A stretch of DNA of 64,000 nucleotides from Flavisphingopyxis soli (GTDB taxonomy: Bacteria > Pseudomonadota > Alphaproteobacteria > Sphingomonadales > Sphingomonadaceae). Position numbers and translations under genes: made by a program. The DNA is taken from the NCBI RefSeq assembly GCF_007995095.1, contig NZ_VOPY01000001.1:955001-1019000 (forward strand), in the 5' to 3' direction. Position 1 is the stretch's first letter, and the number at the start of each line of letters is the position of its first letter. The notes beneath the pieces were generated by a model that was not told the origin of the DNA, searched no databases, and was given only the letters and a program-made list of their open reading frames with translations. Positions 28,472-39,918 of this stretch are shown one piece after another.

Positions 28472-31270
28472 TCAGCGCGCCATGCCGATCTTCGCCAGGT
28501 CCCTGGTGACGTCGGGATCGATATAGGCGGCATAGGTGCGGTCGCGCGCCGCATCGGAGCCCTTGGCGATGACCGCGCGGAGATAATAGGCCCAGGCCGA
28601 ATCGGGGTCGATCTCGATCGCCGCATCGATATCCTCGATCGCCTCGGCGGTGCGGCCGAGCTTGGCATAGGCGATCGCGCGATTGATCAACGGCCCCGAA
28701 GGTTGTTCGTTGAGCTGGATCGCGCGGGTACAGTCGGCCAGCACGCGATCGGCGCCGAGCGTGTAGCGTGCCTCGGTCGCACACCGCGCCGAGATCAGCT
28801 CGGGCGCCTTTTGCGCGCTGCGGCCGGCGGCTTCGAGCGCCGCCATCGCTTCGTCGCCGCGCCCGGCAGCGGCGAGCACCGATGCCTTGAGCCCGGCGAT
28901 CTGCTTGTCCTCGATCCCCAGGCCTTCGCGCTCGGCAATCGCCGACAGGGCATCGTCATAGGCATCGTGATCGAGCCGCAATTCGACCAGTTGCTTCAGC
29001 GCGTCGAGCGAATCGGGCTCGATCGCGAACGCCTGATCAATGTCCGCTTCGGCGCGGGCCTTGTCGCTGCGGGCATAGAGTTCGGCGCGCCACAGATATT
29101 TGCCCGCGCTCGGGTCTATTTCGATGATCGCGTCGAGATCGGCGATCGCCTTGGCATATTGCTGGGTCAGCTCGTAAACATAGGCACGCGATCGCAAGGG
29201 CGCGATTTCGTCCTTGGGCGCGCTCGCCACCGCCTTGTCGAGCGCATCCATGATCGGCCCGAGCCGGTGCGCCCTGGCCGCAAGCATCGCCTCGACATGC
29301 GTTCCGGGATAGTCGCTCGGCGCCTCGATGCGCAGCGCATCGGCCTTGACCGCAGCGAGCGCGCGGCGCTGGGCGACGATCTGCGCCGCCGGGATTTCGC
29401 GTGCGACCGTCCGCCAGGTTTCATCGGCTTCGAAGCGGCCGTCGGCCAGCGTTGCGGCCTGTTCGAAATGGGTGCCGAGCACGCGCTCGTCGATAGCGGC
29501 GCGCCCGACCATCGCAAAACCGCTGCCGACGTCCGGCAGCCGCAACGTCGTGGCGTAGCGGACATGCGTCTTTGTACCGACCGAATAGGCGATGTTGCGC
29601 CATTCGCTCTTTGACCGGTTGGCGGTCAGCTTTTTCGATCCGATCGCCGAATTGAACTCGCGCTCATAGCGGCCGTCGACCCTGTCCCAGGTCAGCCAAC
29701 TGAGGCCGCGGGCCTTGATCGTCGTCGTGTCGCTGGCCTCGTCGAAACTGATCGAGCGTTCGGATATCCCCGTGTTCGGCACGTAATTGTCGATCACGTC
29801 GTCGAGCATCTTGGTATATTCGGTTTCGCTGACGGCGCCCCTGGACGACTTGAGATTGTTGTCGTTCGAGGTCCGCCAGCTGACGGTGACGTCGAACAGC
29901 GTCGGCAAGGTAATGCCCGCGCTCGAATCGTAACCCAGCGTGACCTTCGAAGCCGGTCGGCCGAGCGGTCGTACTGGGATCGCGATGAGATCACTGCCCG
30001 CCGCGGTGACGGGGAGCGCATAGCCGAAATCGGGGGTGTCGGCGATGTCGCCGATGCGGTCACCGACACGCGTCCCGTCGAGCCAGTAATCCCTGCCATC
30101 GATCATCGCGCGGACGATGACATGGTCGAACACGGCAAAGCTCGGCAGGCGGTCCTGCAGCGCATCACCAGAGGTCGAATTGACCAGCATGACGTCGGCT
30201 TCGATGCCCAGCGCGCGCAGCATCGTCGCAAGCAGCAGCGACTTGGCCTTGCAGTCGCCAAAGCGCAGCGACCAGGTCTTGTCGGGCGATTGCGGCGTGT
30301 AGTTGCCGTTTTCCATGCCGCGGAACAGGTAACGGATATCGTCCTGGACGACGCGCAACGCGGCGGCGGTCCGTTCGATCGGATCGCTGGTCCTGGCCGC
30401 GATTCCCGCGACGACGCCGGCAAGTTCGCCATCGGCGGCGATCGTCGCGCGCGGCGCGTAGGCCTTGCTGGCGGTGCGGCTGACCGCCTGCCAGTCGGCA
30501 AAGCTCGACACCTCGACGAGCGGCCCGATGCGATAGCGCGTCGGCGCGTCATCGGGCATGTCGATCTTGGTCAGCGACGGGTTGGTCACGACGAGTTCGG
30601 TCACCGCGCCGCGCTTGGCGAGCCTGGCGCCCGCGGATTGGGGCGCCTTCCAGCGCATCGTCACATCGCTCGGCCAGAGAATGCGCAGGCCCGCCGACTT
30701 CACGTCGAGCTTGTTATCGAGCAGCGCCTCGACATCGTTGACCTCGCCTTCGAGCGAGGGGTCGCGGTAGCTGGTCGAGCTTTCGAACACGATCGTGTCG
30801 CCGACCTTGATACCTTCTAGCTGCATCGTCGCGGTCAGCACGCCGTCGAGCGACAGCTTCTCGAGATTGGCCTCGCGACGCAGGACGGTGAATTTCTGAC
30901 CGTCGGCGACGAGGTCGATGACCTGTCCGCCGCGCAGTATCGCGACGCGATGAACGGTGAAGTCGCCATTTTCGGGGTTCCAGCTCTCCGAAAGATTGCC
31001 GAACTGGGCGAGCAGGGAGGCGTCGTTGACGCGATAGGCGTAGTTCGAATAGCTCTCGACGATGCCGTCCTTCATCCGCGTCTGGCGATCGGCAAGGAGG
31101 AAGGAGAAATCGGCCTCCGCCTCGGCCTCGCCGACCTCGGGAACCGGCTTGCGATCGACCCAGGCCGGTGCCGGCGCGTAGATCGGCGTGTCGCCGGCTT
31201 GGGCAGGCGTGCTCGCCGCGACGAGCGCGACCGCCGCGACGCCAAGATACAGATAGTCGTTACGAATCAT
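28472..31270 (-). CDS. exported DUF3857/transglutaminase-like/TPR protein
   Basis: A 932-residue protein with a signal peptide (1-25, cleavage after TPAQA). Residues about 50-220 are DUF3857. A transglutaminase-like fold follows, with the active-site cysteine in RFGDCKAKSLLL near 340 and later His and Asp in AVFDHVIV and YWLDGT. The C-terminal 250 residues are TPR-type helices (for example AIADLDAIIEIDPSAGKYLW). Start ATG 31270 is preceded by GGGGGAG; an upstream ATG is less well placed. Such proteins may remodel periplasmic substrates, but no reaction is proven for the family. Confidence 0.88.
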   Translation of the reverse strand: MIRNDYLYLGVAAVALVAASTPAQAGDTPIYAPAPAWVDRKPVPEVGEAEAEADFSFLLADRQTRMKDGIVESYSNYAYRVNDASLLAQFGNLSESWNPENGDFTVHRVAILRGGQVIDLVADGQKFTVLRREANLEKLSLDGVLTATMQLEGIKVGDTIVFESSTSYRDPSLEGEVNDVEALLDNKLDVKSAGLRILWPSDVTMRWKAPQSAGARLAKRGAVTELVVTNPSLTKIDMPDDAPTRYRIGPLVEVSSFADWQAVSRTASKAYAPRATIAADGELAGVVAGIAARTSDPIERTAAALRVVQDDIRYLFRGMENGNYTPQSPDKTWSLRFGDCKAKSLLLATMLRALGIEADVMLVNSTSGDALQDRLPSFAVFDHVIVRAMIDGRDYWLDGTRVGDRIGDIADTPDFGYALPVTAAGSDLIAIPVRPLGRPASKVTLGYDSSAGITLPTLFDVTVSWRTSNDNNLKSSRGAVSETEYTKMLDDVIDNYVPNTGISERSISFDEASDTTTIKARGLSWLTWDRVDGRYEREFNSAIGSKKLTANRSKSEWRNIAYSVGTKTHVRYATTLRLPDVGSGFAMVGRAAIDERVLGTHFEQAATLADGRFEADETWRTVAREIPAAQIVAQRRALAAVKADALRIEAPSDYPGTHVEAMLAARAHRLGPIMDALDKAVASAPKDEIAPLRSRAYVYELTQQYAKAIADLDAIIEIDPSAGKYLWRAELYARSDKARAEADIDQAFAIEPDSLDALKQLVELRLDHDAYDDALSAIAEREGLGIEDKQIAGLKASVLAAAGRGDEAMAALEAAGRSAQKAPELISARCATEARYTLGADRVLADCTRAIQLNEQPSGPLINRAIAYAKLGRTAEAIEDIDAAIEIDPDSAWAYYLRAVIAKGSDAARDRTYAAYIDPDVTRDLAKIGMAR

Positions 31271-31366
31271 TCGATCGCTCCCCCGTTGAACACGCAGGAT
31301 GACCGAATCGCCTTGGTGCATCAAGCCCTTGGCCAGAGGGCCGGGGGCTTGTGAGCCTGACCGCTA

Positions 31367-33337
<1,971 letters not shown>

Positions 33338-33429
33338 CGAACCTGTCGCATAGTGAAGGGATACGGCCATTCCGCCCCTGCCATCGTCCCCCAAGATAAG
33401 GTGCGATGATTAATGCGCAATGACCTGTG

Positions 33430-34449
33430 TTACGAGCAATCTCGATCAGCCTTATCGACCTTCAGCGGAGCGGGTCGGGAAAGCTGGCCCTGACGGGCGG
33501 GAGCGGCGGCGATCCGCCAGCTGCGCGCCGTGCCGGGCAGGGCGGTAACGGTCAGGTCGCCGATGCACGATTTGTCGCCGCGCTGCATGGCGTCCCACAG
33601 GCGGTGAAAGGCGATCTCGCCGATCGTGATGCCTGGCTCGGCGCGGTCGAGTGCGGTGACGAGCATCCGGTGCCACAGCGCGCGCGGCTGATCGGCATAA
33701 GCGAGGATCAGCGCATCGCCGTCGGGCGTCAGCGCGGTTTCGAGCGCATGCGCGGTCATCCAGTCGAGCGCCTCGGTCGCTTCGCCGAGCAACGCCGCGC
33801 TTTTGGCCACTGCCTTGGCATCGAGCCAGTCGGCGTCGGCCAGCGCGGCGCGCAACCGCGCGCGGTCGTAGCGGTGGTCGCGGTTCGAAGGGTCGTCGAC
33901 AAAGGGCAGTTCGGCCTCGGCAAGAACATCGCCAAGCTCGTCGCGGTGCCAGTGGAGCAGCGGGCGGACGATTGTCCCGTTGCGCGCGCGAATGCCCGCG
34001 AGGCCGGCGACGCCCGAACTGCGGTTGAGGCGCATGACGAGCGTTTCGAGCTGGTCGTCGGCATGGTGTGCAGTGAGGATGTAATCGAGGGAATTTGCCG
34101 TGCGCCAGCGGTCGAGCAGGCCATAGCGTGTGGCGCGCGCACTCGCCTGGATATTGCCCGAGATCGGCGTATCGGGGGTCATGATCGCATGCGCGATGCC
34201 GCGTTCGGCGCAGACATCGGCAACATAGCGCGCCTCGTCGGCGGATTCGGGGCGCAGGCAGTGATCGATCGTCGCCGCGGCGATCCGCGGGCCAAGCGCT
34301 GCGTGCGCAAGGAGCAGCAGCGCGAGGCTGTCGGGGCCGCCCGATACCGCGATGCCGAACCGCGCTTGGCTCGCCGCCTGCTCACCGACGATGGCGGCGA
34401 GATCGTCGCGGAAGCGCCGGGTCGCCGATCGAGGCGCGGCCTGTGTCAC
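33430..34449 (-). CDS. tilS: tRNA(Ile)-lysidine synthase
   Basis: A 339-residue N-type ATP pyrophosphatase with PP-loop SGGPDS at 36-41. It modifies the wobble C of tRNA-Ile(CAU) to lysidine so that AUA is read as isoleucine. Other family marks are TAHHADDQLETLVMRL and the RPLLHWHRDEL segment. GTG start at 34449, 5 bp after the cpoB stop. It lacks a long C-terminal domain, as is common in alphaproteobacteria. Confidence 0.95.
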   Translation of the reverse strand: MTQAAPRSATRRFRDDLAAIVGEQAASQARFGIAVSGGPDSLALLLLAHAALGPRIAAATIDHCLRPESADEARYVADVCAERGIAHAIMTPDTPISGNIQASARATRYGLLDRWRTANSLDYILTAHHADDQLETLVMRLNRSSGVAGLAGIRARNGTIVRPLLHWHRDELGDVLAEAELPFVDDPSNRDHRYDRARLRAALADADWLDAKAVAKSAALLGEATEALDWMTAHALETALTPDGDALILAYADQPRALWHRMLVTALDRAEPGITIGEIAFHRLWDAMQRGDKSCIGDLTVTALPGTARSWRIAAAPARQGQLSRPAPLKVDKADRDCS

Positions 34450-34454
34450 CCCGC

Positions 34455-35372
34455 TCAGCTACACCCCGCCGCCGCACGTGCCTTGCCCGCCTCTGCCTTG
34501 AGCGACGGGGAAATCGTCGCGCCATAGACCTGGTCGAGCTCCTTGAACGCGCGGCAGGCGCCGTCCTTCTGCTTGAGGCGGGTCAGCGCGACGCCGAGAT
34601 ACATCAGGCTGTCGGGCGCACGCGCGCTGTCGGGGCGGTCCTGGTAATTGGCCATGAATGCCTTGGCGGCGAGGCCGTTTTCGCCATTGTCGAGATAGGC
34701 GCGGCCGAGCAGGTTCTGCGCGAAGGTCGCGCGACGGTGCTTGGGATAGTTGGCGACCGCCTTTTTAAGCTGGATCTGCGCCTCGGGATAGAGCTGCGCG
34801 TCCCACAGGCGATAGCCGTAGAGATAGGCGTCCTCGCCCTTGTCGCCGGTGTCGGGAACCTCGACCGCACGGACCAGCGCGACGCGCGCGTCGTTCGCCG
34901 CGGGCTTGGTCGCCGACGGCTTGGTCGAAGCGGGCGGCGATGCGCTGTCGTTCGACGAAGCAACCGGAGGCGGTGCGGCAGCGGGCGAGAGGTCGGCGAT
35001 CTTGCGATCGGTGGTGGTCTTATACGCGGCGAACTCGTCGGCCATGATCCGCTGGCGGTTGCCGAGATTTTCGACCTGCCCGGTGATCGAGGCAAGTTGC
35101 GCCTCGAGCGCGTCGAGGCGCGCCATCACGTCGGTCAGCGGGGCGCTCGACGGTTGTCCGGTGCGGACCGGCTGGGCAGGGGTGATGTCGGGTTCGAAAT
35201 AGGTGCCGTCGGCGCCGGGGAAAACCTTGCGCTGGACCGCGCGCATTTCCTTTTCGAGCTTGTCGACGCGCGGGGCGATGCTGGCGTCCTGCGCGGCGGC
35301 GTGCGGCGCGGCGCTGACCATGATCGCGGCGAGCGCAAGTGCGGCCAGCCGGTGATGGAATAGGTGTGTCAT
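34455..35372 (-). CDS. cpoB: Tol-Pal-associated coordinator CpoB (YbgF)
   Basis: A 305-residue periplasmic protein: signal peptide 1-27 (AAPHAAAQ), an N-terminal coiled coil for trimerisation (about 30-55 and 80-115), a Ser/Pro/Ala linker, and C-terminal TPR repeats (GYRLWDAQLYPEAQIQLKKA, NLLGRAYLDNGENGLAAKAF). CpoB links peptidoglycan synthesis with Tol-Pal outer-membrane constriction. The order cpoB-tilS-ftsH fits alphaproteobacteria; tol-pal genes would be expected upstream but are not next to it here. Confidence 0.92.
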   Translation of the reverse strand: MTHLFHHRLAALALAAIMVSAAPHAAAQDASIAPRVDKLEKEMRAVQRKVFPGADGTYFEPDITPAQPVRTGQPSSAPLTDVMARLDALEAQLASITGQVENLGNRQRIMADEFAAYKTTTDRKIADLSPAAAPPPVASSNDSASPPASTKPSATKPAANDARVALVRAVEVPDTGDKGEDAYLYGYRLWDAQLYPEAQIQLKKAVANYPKHRRATFAQNLLGRAYLDNGENGLAAKAFMANYQDRPDSARAPDSLMYLGVALTRLKQKDGACRAFKELDQVYGATISPSLKAEAGKARAAAGCS

Positions 35373-35495
35373 AAGTCCCCTCGCAAACGCGTTGATCGGT
35401 CCGGGGTCACCATAGCGCGGCGGACCACCGGGTAAAGTCGGGCTTAACTATAAAACGCGGGCTGTCGCGATGCTTAACCGCGACGCCTGCCATCG

Positions 35496-36296
35496 TCAGG
35501 GGCCGGCATTGGCCCGTGCGACGAGCGCGCGCGGGTCGAGCGGCACGTTGCTGACGAGCGTATCGGGCGGACCCAGCGTCGCGATCTTGCGACCGCCGAC
35601 GGTGACATCGAGCGCCTGCGGACGCGCGGTGCGCAGCAGCAGGCCGGTCGTATCGCGCGGCACGGTGTAACTGTCACCCGCAGCGAGTTCCTGTTCGTGC
35701 AGCCGGTTGCCCTGCGCATCGTCGATCCGGAACCACACGAGCGCGTTGGCGGTCAGCACGATCGGCGCATCGGCCGCAACGGTATCGGTCGTCGCTGCTG
35801 CTGCCGGAGCGCGGTCCTCGCCCGAAATGCCGGGCGCGGCATCGACGGTCTCGCTCGTCGCATAGGGATCGCCGCCGTCCGAAAACGGTTTCCAGATCAT
35901 ATACGCACCGAACAACGCCAGCGCGACGATTCCGGCGGTCCAGGCGAGGAACCGCGAAGGTACGCGCGACGGATCGGCGGGCTGGAACGCCTGGTATTCG
36001 TGGCGATCGTCGCTGTCGATATATTCGTATTCGTTGCGGACCGCGTCGCTGACCTCGGCTTCATCGCCGCCGATTACGCGGGCATAGGCCTTGGCGAAAC
36101 CGATCGCATAGGTCTTGCCCGGCAAGGCGGCATATTCGGAGTTTTCGAGCGATTCGAGGTGGCGGATCGGGATCCGCGTTTCCTTGGCGATGTCCTGCAG
36201 CGACAGGCCCTGCGCCTCGCGGCCAGCGCGAAGTCGGTCGCCGATGCGTTCGGTCGGCGTTTCGATGGCATCGTCCTGGTATTCGTCGTTGCCCAT
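35496..36296 (-). CDS. RodZ-like helix-turn-helix membrane protein
   Basis: A 266-residue protein with a cytoplasmic Xre-type HTH at about 15-80 (GDRLRAGREAQGLSLQDIAK, IPIRHLESLENSEYAALPG), one membrane segment (about 118-137, FLAWTAGIVALALFGAYMIW) and a periplasmic DUF4115 domain with a C-terminal beta pattern. This is the RodZ architecture, which anchors MreB and helps set cell shape. Start ATG 36296. Confidence 0.88.
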   Translation of the reverse strand: MGNDEYQDDAIETPTERIGDRLRAGREAQGLSLQDIAKETRIPIRHLESLENSEYAALPGKTYAIGFAKAYARVIGGDEAEVSDAVRNEYEYIDSDDRHEYQAFQPADPSRVPSRFLAWTAGIVALALFGAYMIWKPFSDGGDPYATSETVDAAPGISGEDRAPAAAATTDTVAADAPIVLTANALVWFRIDDAQGNRLHEQELAAGDSYTVPRDTTGLLLRTARPQALDVTVGGRKIATLGPPDTLVSNVPLDPRALVARANAGP

Positions 36297-36390
36297 GTAT
36301 CGCTATCCCGCCCCCAAGATTATCAGATTATTGCCGATGTCACACCAACGTGACCATATTGTCAAACCCTCCGCAGGGGGCAGGGCAATT

Positions 36391-38709
36391 TCATGCAGAA
36401 ATATCGACGTGCCGTTGCAAAGCCCAGTCGGTCAGCGGTTGGCGCAGGCTGCGCGTCGAGCCGGCGAGCAATGCGGGCATGTCGCGGCGGATCGCGCCGA
36501 TGTCGAGCGACTGGATCATCGCCTTCAATGGCCCGACCCCGGCAGGCGTGATCGACAGCCGGTTGATGCCGAGGCCGATCAGCGCCAGCGCCTCCAATGG
36601 CCGCCCGCCCATTTCGCCGCATACGCCGAGCGTCACGCGCGGGCCGTCACCGGCAGCGTTCCTGGGGCCGTCGGCGATGATCCTGACGACGCGACCAAGG
36701 AAGCGAAGCACTGCGGGGCTGAGCCAGTCATAGCGTTCGGCCAGCTTGGGATGCGCGCGGTCGGCGGCGAACAGGAACTGGGTGAGGTCGTTGGTCCCGA
36801 CCGAGACGAAATCGATCCGGTCCAGCATAGTGTCGAGCATTTCGGCGAGCGCCGGGACCTCGAGCATGACGCCGTAGCGGACCTGCGAGGGGAGGCGGCC
36901 GCCCTGCTGTTTGATCCAGCCTGCCTGTTGCGCGAAGATCGCGCGTGCCTCGTCGAACTCCCACGGTTCGGAAACAAGCGGGAACATGACGTTGAGCGGG
37001 CGACCGGCGCCTGCCTGGAGCAGCGCGCGCGCCTGCGCTTTCATCAGGCCGCCGCGTTCGAGCGCGAGGCGCAGCGCGCGCCAGCCCATCGCCGGGTTTT
37101 CCTCGAGGATATCGCCGCTGCGCATATAGGGCAGCGCCTTGTCGCCGCCGATATCGACGGTGCGGAACACGACGGGGCGGTCGCCCGCGGCATCGAGCAC
37201 TTCTTCGTAAAGTTTCTGCTGGCGCTCGCGCTGCGGCATCGTTGCCGAGACGAGGAACTGGAACTCGGTGCGGAACAGGCCGATGCCATCGGCGCCGGTC
37301 AGGTCGAGCGCGGTGAGATCGTCCTTGAGGCCCGCGTTGATCATCAGGTCGATGCGCGTCCCATCGGTCCCGCGCGGTTCGGTATCGCGCAGCGCGGCAT
37401 AGGCGGCGCGGCGTTTCTGCGACAAGGCGAACTTGCTGTCGAAGGCGTCCTCGAGCGCCTGTCCGGGGCGAATGTGGACGGTCCCCTCGGCGGTGTCGAA
37501 CAGCAACCGGTCGCCTTCGCGGACCTGGCTGCGCACGCCGGTCACGCGGCCGAGCACGGGGACGCCCATCGCGCGCGCGACGATGATGACGTGCGCGGTC
37601 AGCGACCCTTCCTCGAGGATCACGCCCTTCAACCGGCGGCGGTCATATTCAAGCAACTCGGCGGGGCCGAGGTTGCGCGCGACGAGAATCGAGTCTGCGC
37701 GCAGCCCGACCTGGGCGGCGGTCCCCATCCGCCCCGCGACGATGCGCAGCAGGCGATTGGAGAGGTCCTCTAGATCGTGCATCCGCTCGGCGAGCAGTGG
37801 ATCGTGGATCTGGCGCATGCGCATCCGGGTGCGCTGCTGGACGCGCTCGATCGCTGCCTCGGCGGTCAGGCCGCTGTCGATCGCCTCGTTGATCCGCCGG
37901 CTCCAGCCTTCGTCATAAGCGAACATCTTGTAGGTCGCGAGGACCTCTTCATGCTCGCCGCCGGCGCCGAATTCGGCCTGGCTCGCCATCCGGTCGATCT
38001 GCTCGCGCATCTTGTCGAACGCGGCATAGACGCGGTGGCGCTCGGCCTCGGTATCGTCGGCGACGGTGTGTTCGATGACGACGCGCGGCTGGTGAAAGAC
38101 GGCTTCGCCCGCCGCCATGCCCTCGACCAGCTTGAGGCCGGAAAGCTGCTGCGAGGTCGTGTCGAACTGTGCGCCGCCGGGCTGAGCCTCGTCGACCAGC
38201 CCGGCATTGGCGAGCAGTTCGGCGAGGACCATCGCGACGGTCTGCAGCGCCTCGATCTCGACCTCTTCGTACTTGCGCGGATCGACGTGCTGGACCGCGA
38301 CGACGCCGACCGCGCGTTCGGAACGGACGATCGGCACGCCGGCGAAGCTGTGGAACATGTCCTCGCCCGTCTCGGGGCGATAGACGAAGTCGGGATGGGC
38401 GGCGGCCTGGTCGAGGTTGAGCGTTTCCATGTCGCGCGCGATCGTCCCGACGAGACCTTCGCCGAGACCGAGCCGGGTGACGTGGACCGCCGATTGCTGC
38501 AGCCCGTGCGTCGCATAGAGTTCGAGCACGCCTTCGCGCAGCAGATAGATCGAACAGACCTCGCTGGTCAGCTCTTCGGCGATGATCCCGACGACCTGGT
38601 TGAGCTTGGATTGCGGGTTGGTCCGCGCCGCCATCACATCGTGCAGCCGCGTCAGGATCTGCCGCGCGGACTGGGCGGCGGAGGTCGGCGGGGGCGGCGC
38701 GGTGGTCAT
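36391..38709 (-). CDS. ptsP: PEP-protein phosphotransferase of the nitrogen PTS (EI-Ntr)
   Basis: A 772-residue enzyme: N-terminal GAF domain (about 1-170), then the enzyme I domains. The phospho-accepting histidine is His373 in LTAHVIIVARAMG, and the C-terminal PEP-binding barrel has the catalytic cysteine at about 697 in LGVCGEMGGRP. EI-Ntr passes phosphate from PEP to NPr and EIIA-Ntr to report nitrogen and carbon status. The GAF domain is the likely glutamine/2-oxoglutarate sensor. Start ATG 38709. Confidence 0.96.
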   Translation of the reverse strand: MTTAPPPPTSAAQSARQILTRLHDVMAARTNPQSKLNQVVGIIAEELTSEVCSIYLLREGVLELYATHGLQQSAVHVTRLGLGEGLVGTIARDMETLNLDQAAAHPDFVYRPETGEDMFHSFAGVPIVRSERAVGVVAVQHVDPRKYEEVEIEALQTVAMVLAELLANAGLVDEAQPGGAQFDTTSQQLSGLKLVEGMAAGEAVFHQPRVVIEHTVADDTEAERHRVYAAFDKMREQIDRMASQAEFGAGGEHEEVLATYKMFAYDEGWSRRINEAIDSGLTAEAAIERVQQRTRMRMRQIHDPLLAERMHDLEDLSNRLLRIVAGRMGTAAQVGLRADSILVARNLGPAELLEYDRRRLKGVILEEGSLTAHVIIVARAMGVPVLGRVTGVRSQVREGDRLLFDTAEGTVHIRPGQALEDAFDSKFALSQKRRAAYAALRDTEPRGTDGTRIDLMINAGLKDDLTALDLTGADGIGLFRTEFQFLVSATMPQRERQQKLYEEVLDAAGDRPVVFRTVDIGGDKALPYMRSGDILEENPAMGWRALRLALERGGLMKAQARALLQAGAGRPLNVMFPLVSEPWEFDEARAIFAQQAGWIKQQGGRLPSQVRYGVMLEVPALAEMLDTMLDRIDFVSVGTNDLTQFLFAADRAHPKLAERYDWLSPAVLRFLGRVVRIIADGPRNAAGDGPRVTLGVCGEMGGRPLEALALIGLGINRLSITPAGVGPLKAMIQSLDIGAIRRDMPALLAGSTRSLRQPLTDWALQRHVDISA

Positions 38710-38784
38710 GGCAGCGGACCTAGCAGATGCACAGGCGCGCTGTCATTGGGGGAGTGGGGTAGGCGGTGATCATGCGTCGCTTTC

Positions 38785-38909
38785 CAATTCCTCCCCGGTA
38801 CGGGGAGGTGGCAGTCCGCAGGACTGACGGAGGGGCTTTGCGCTAACGTTGGCGCAGTGCCCCTCCACCACGCTTCGCGCGGTCCCCCTCCTCGTACGGG
38901 GAGGAATTT
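38785..38909. repeat. GGGGAGGAATT intergenic inverted repeat
   Basis: The ends CAATTCCTCCCC and GGGGAGGAATTT are inverted, each followed by a small CCCC-GTAC-GGGG palindrome, and the middle contains GGCAGTCCGCAGGACTGACGG and an ACGTTGGCG-type hairpin. It separates ptsP from the nitronate monooxygenase gene and touches the latter's stop codon. A decayed copy is at 2562-2635. Confidence 0.85.
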
Positions 38910-39918
38910 AACCGCGATAGCTCAGCGCGACGGCGGCCTGTTCGGTCAGTTCGGCGACGATCTCGGCGACGCTCTGTTCGCTGGTCACCATGCCGACCGA
39001 CTGGCCCGCCATCAGCGACCCGTTCTCGACATCGCCGTCGATCACCGCGCGGCGCAGCGCGCCCGCCCAGTAATGTTCGATCTGGAGCTGTGCCTCGGCC
39101 ATTTCGATGCCGCCCTGGTCGAGCGTGTTGGCGACCTCGCGCTGCTTGGCGTTGAATTCCTCGCCGCCCTTGTTCTTGAGCGCGCGGACCGGGATGACCG
39201 GCAGGCGCGGGTCGATCTGGACGCTGGCGACGGCATCGCGTGCGCTGGCCCGCAGGAACGCCTTCTTGAACGCAGGGTGCGCGATCGATTCGTGCGCGCA
39301 GACGAAGCGCGTGCCGAGCTGGACGCCACTGGCGCCCATTTCGAGATAGCTCGCGATCGCCTCGCCGCGGCCGATCCCGCCAGCGACGAATACGGGCACT
39401 TCGTGCGCGACCTGCGGCAGGATTTCCTGTGCCAGCACGCTGGTCGAGACGGGGCCGATATGGCCGCCCGCCTCGCTGCCCTCGATGACCAGCGCATCGA
39501 CCCCCGAACGGATCAGCTTCTTGGCGAGGCTGACGGCAGGGGCAAAGGCGATGAGTTTGGCGCCGGTCGCCTTGATCGCGTCGATGCTGCCCTTGGGCGG
39601 CAGGCCGCCGGCAAGGACGATGTGCGAGACATCGTGATTCTCGCAGATGTCGATCAGCGCGAACAGGTCGGGGTGCATCGTGATCAGGTTGACGCCGAAC
39701 GGCTTGTCGGTGCGTTTCTTGGTCTCGGCAATCTCGGTGTCGAGCAGGGCGGGGGTCATCGCGCCGCAGGCGATGACGCCGAAGCCGCCGGCGTTGCTGA
39801 TCGCGGCGACGAGATGGCGTTCGGACACCCAGCTCATCGCGCCGCACATGATCGCGACGCGGCAACCAAGAAAGTCGGTGCCGCGCTGCATCAACGCATG
39901 GAGTTTTTCGTGGCTCAT
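38908..39918 (-). CDS. nitronate monooxygenase / FabK-like flavoprotein
   Basis: A 336-residue TIM-barrel FMN protein of the NMO/2-nitropropane dioxygenase family. Typical segments are VAIMCGAMSWVSERHLVAA, SNAGGFGVIA, ALVIEGSEAGGHIG and PVFVAGGIGRGEAIA. It could oxidise nitronates or act as an enoyl reductase; the motifs do not decide. The ATG overlaps the lysC stop (ATGA), so it is co-translated with lysC, although the metabolic link is unclear. Confidence 0.85.
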   Translation of the reverse strand: MSHEKLHALMQRGTDFLGCRVAIMCGAMSWVSERHLVAAISNAGGFGVIACGAMTPALLDTEIAETKKRTDKPFGVNLITMHPDLFALIDICENHDVSHIVLAGGLPPKGSIDAIKATGAKLIAFAPAVSLAKKLIRSGVDALVIEGSEAGGHIGPVSTSVLAQEILPQVAHEVPVFVAGGIGRGEAIASYLEMGASGVQLGTRFVCAHESIAHPAFKKAFLRASARDAVASVQIDPRLPVIPVRALKNKGGEEFNAKQREVANTLDQGGIEMAEAQLQIEHYWAGALRRAVIDGDVENGSLMAGQSVGMVTSEQSVAEIVAELTEQAAVALSYRG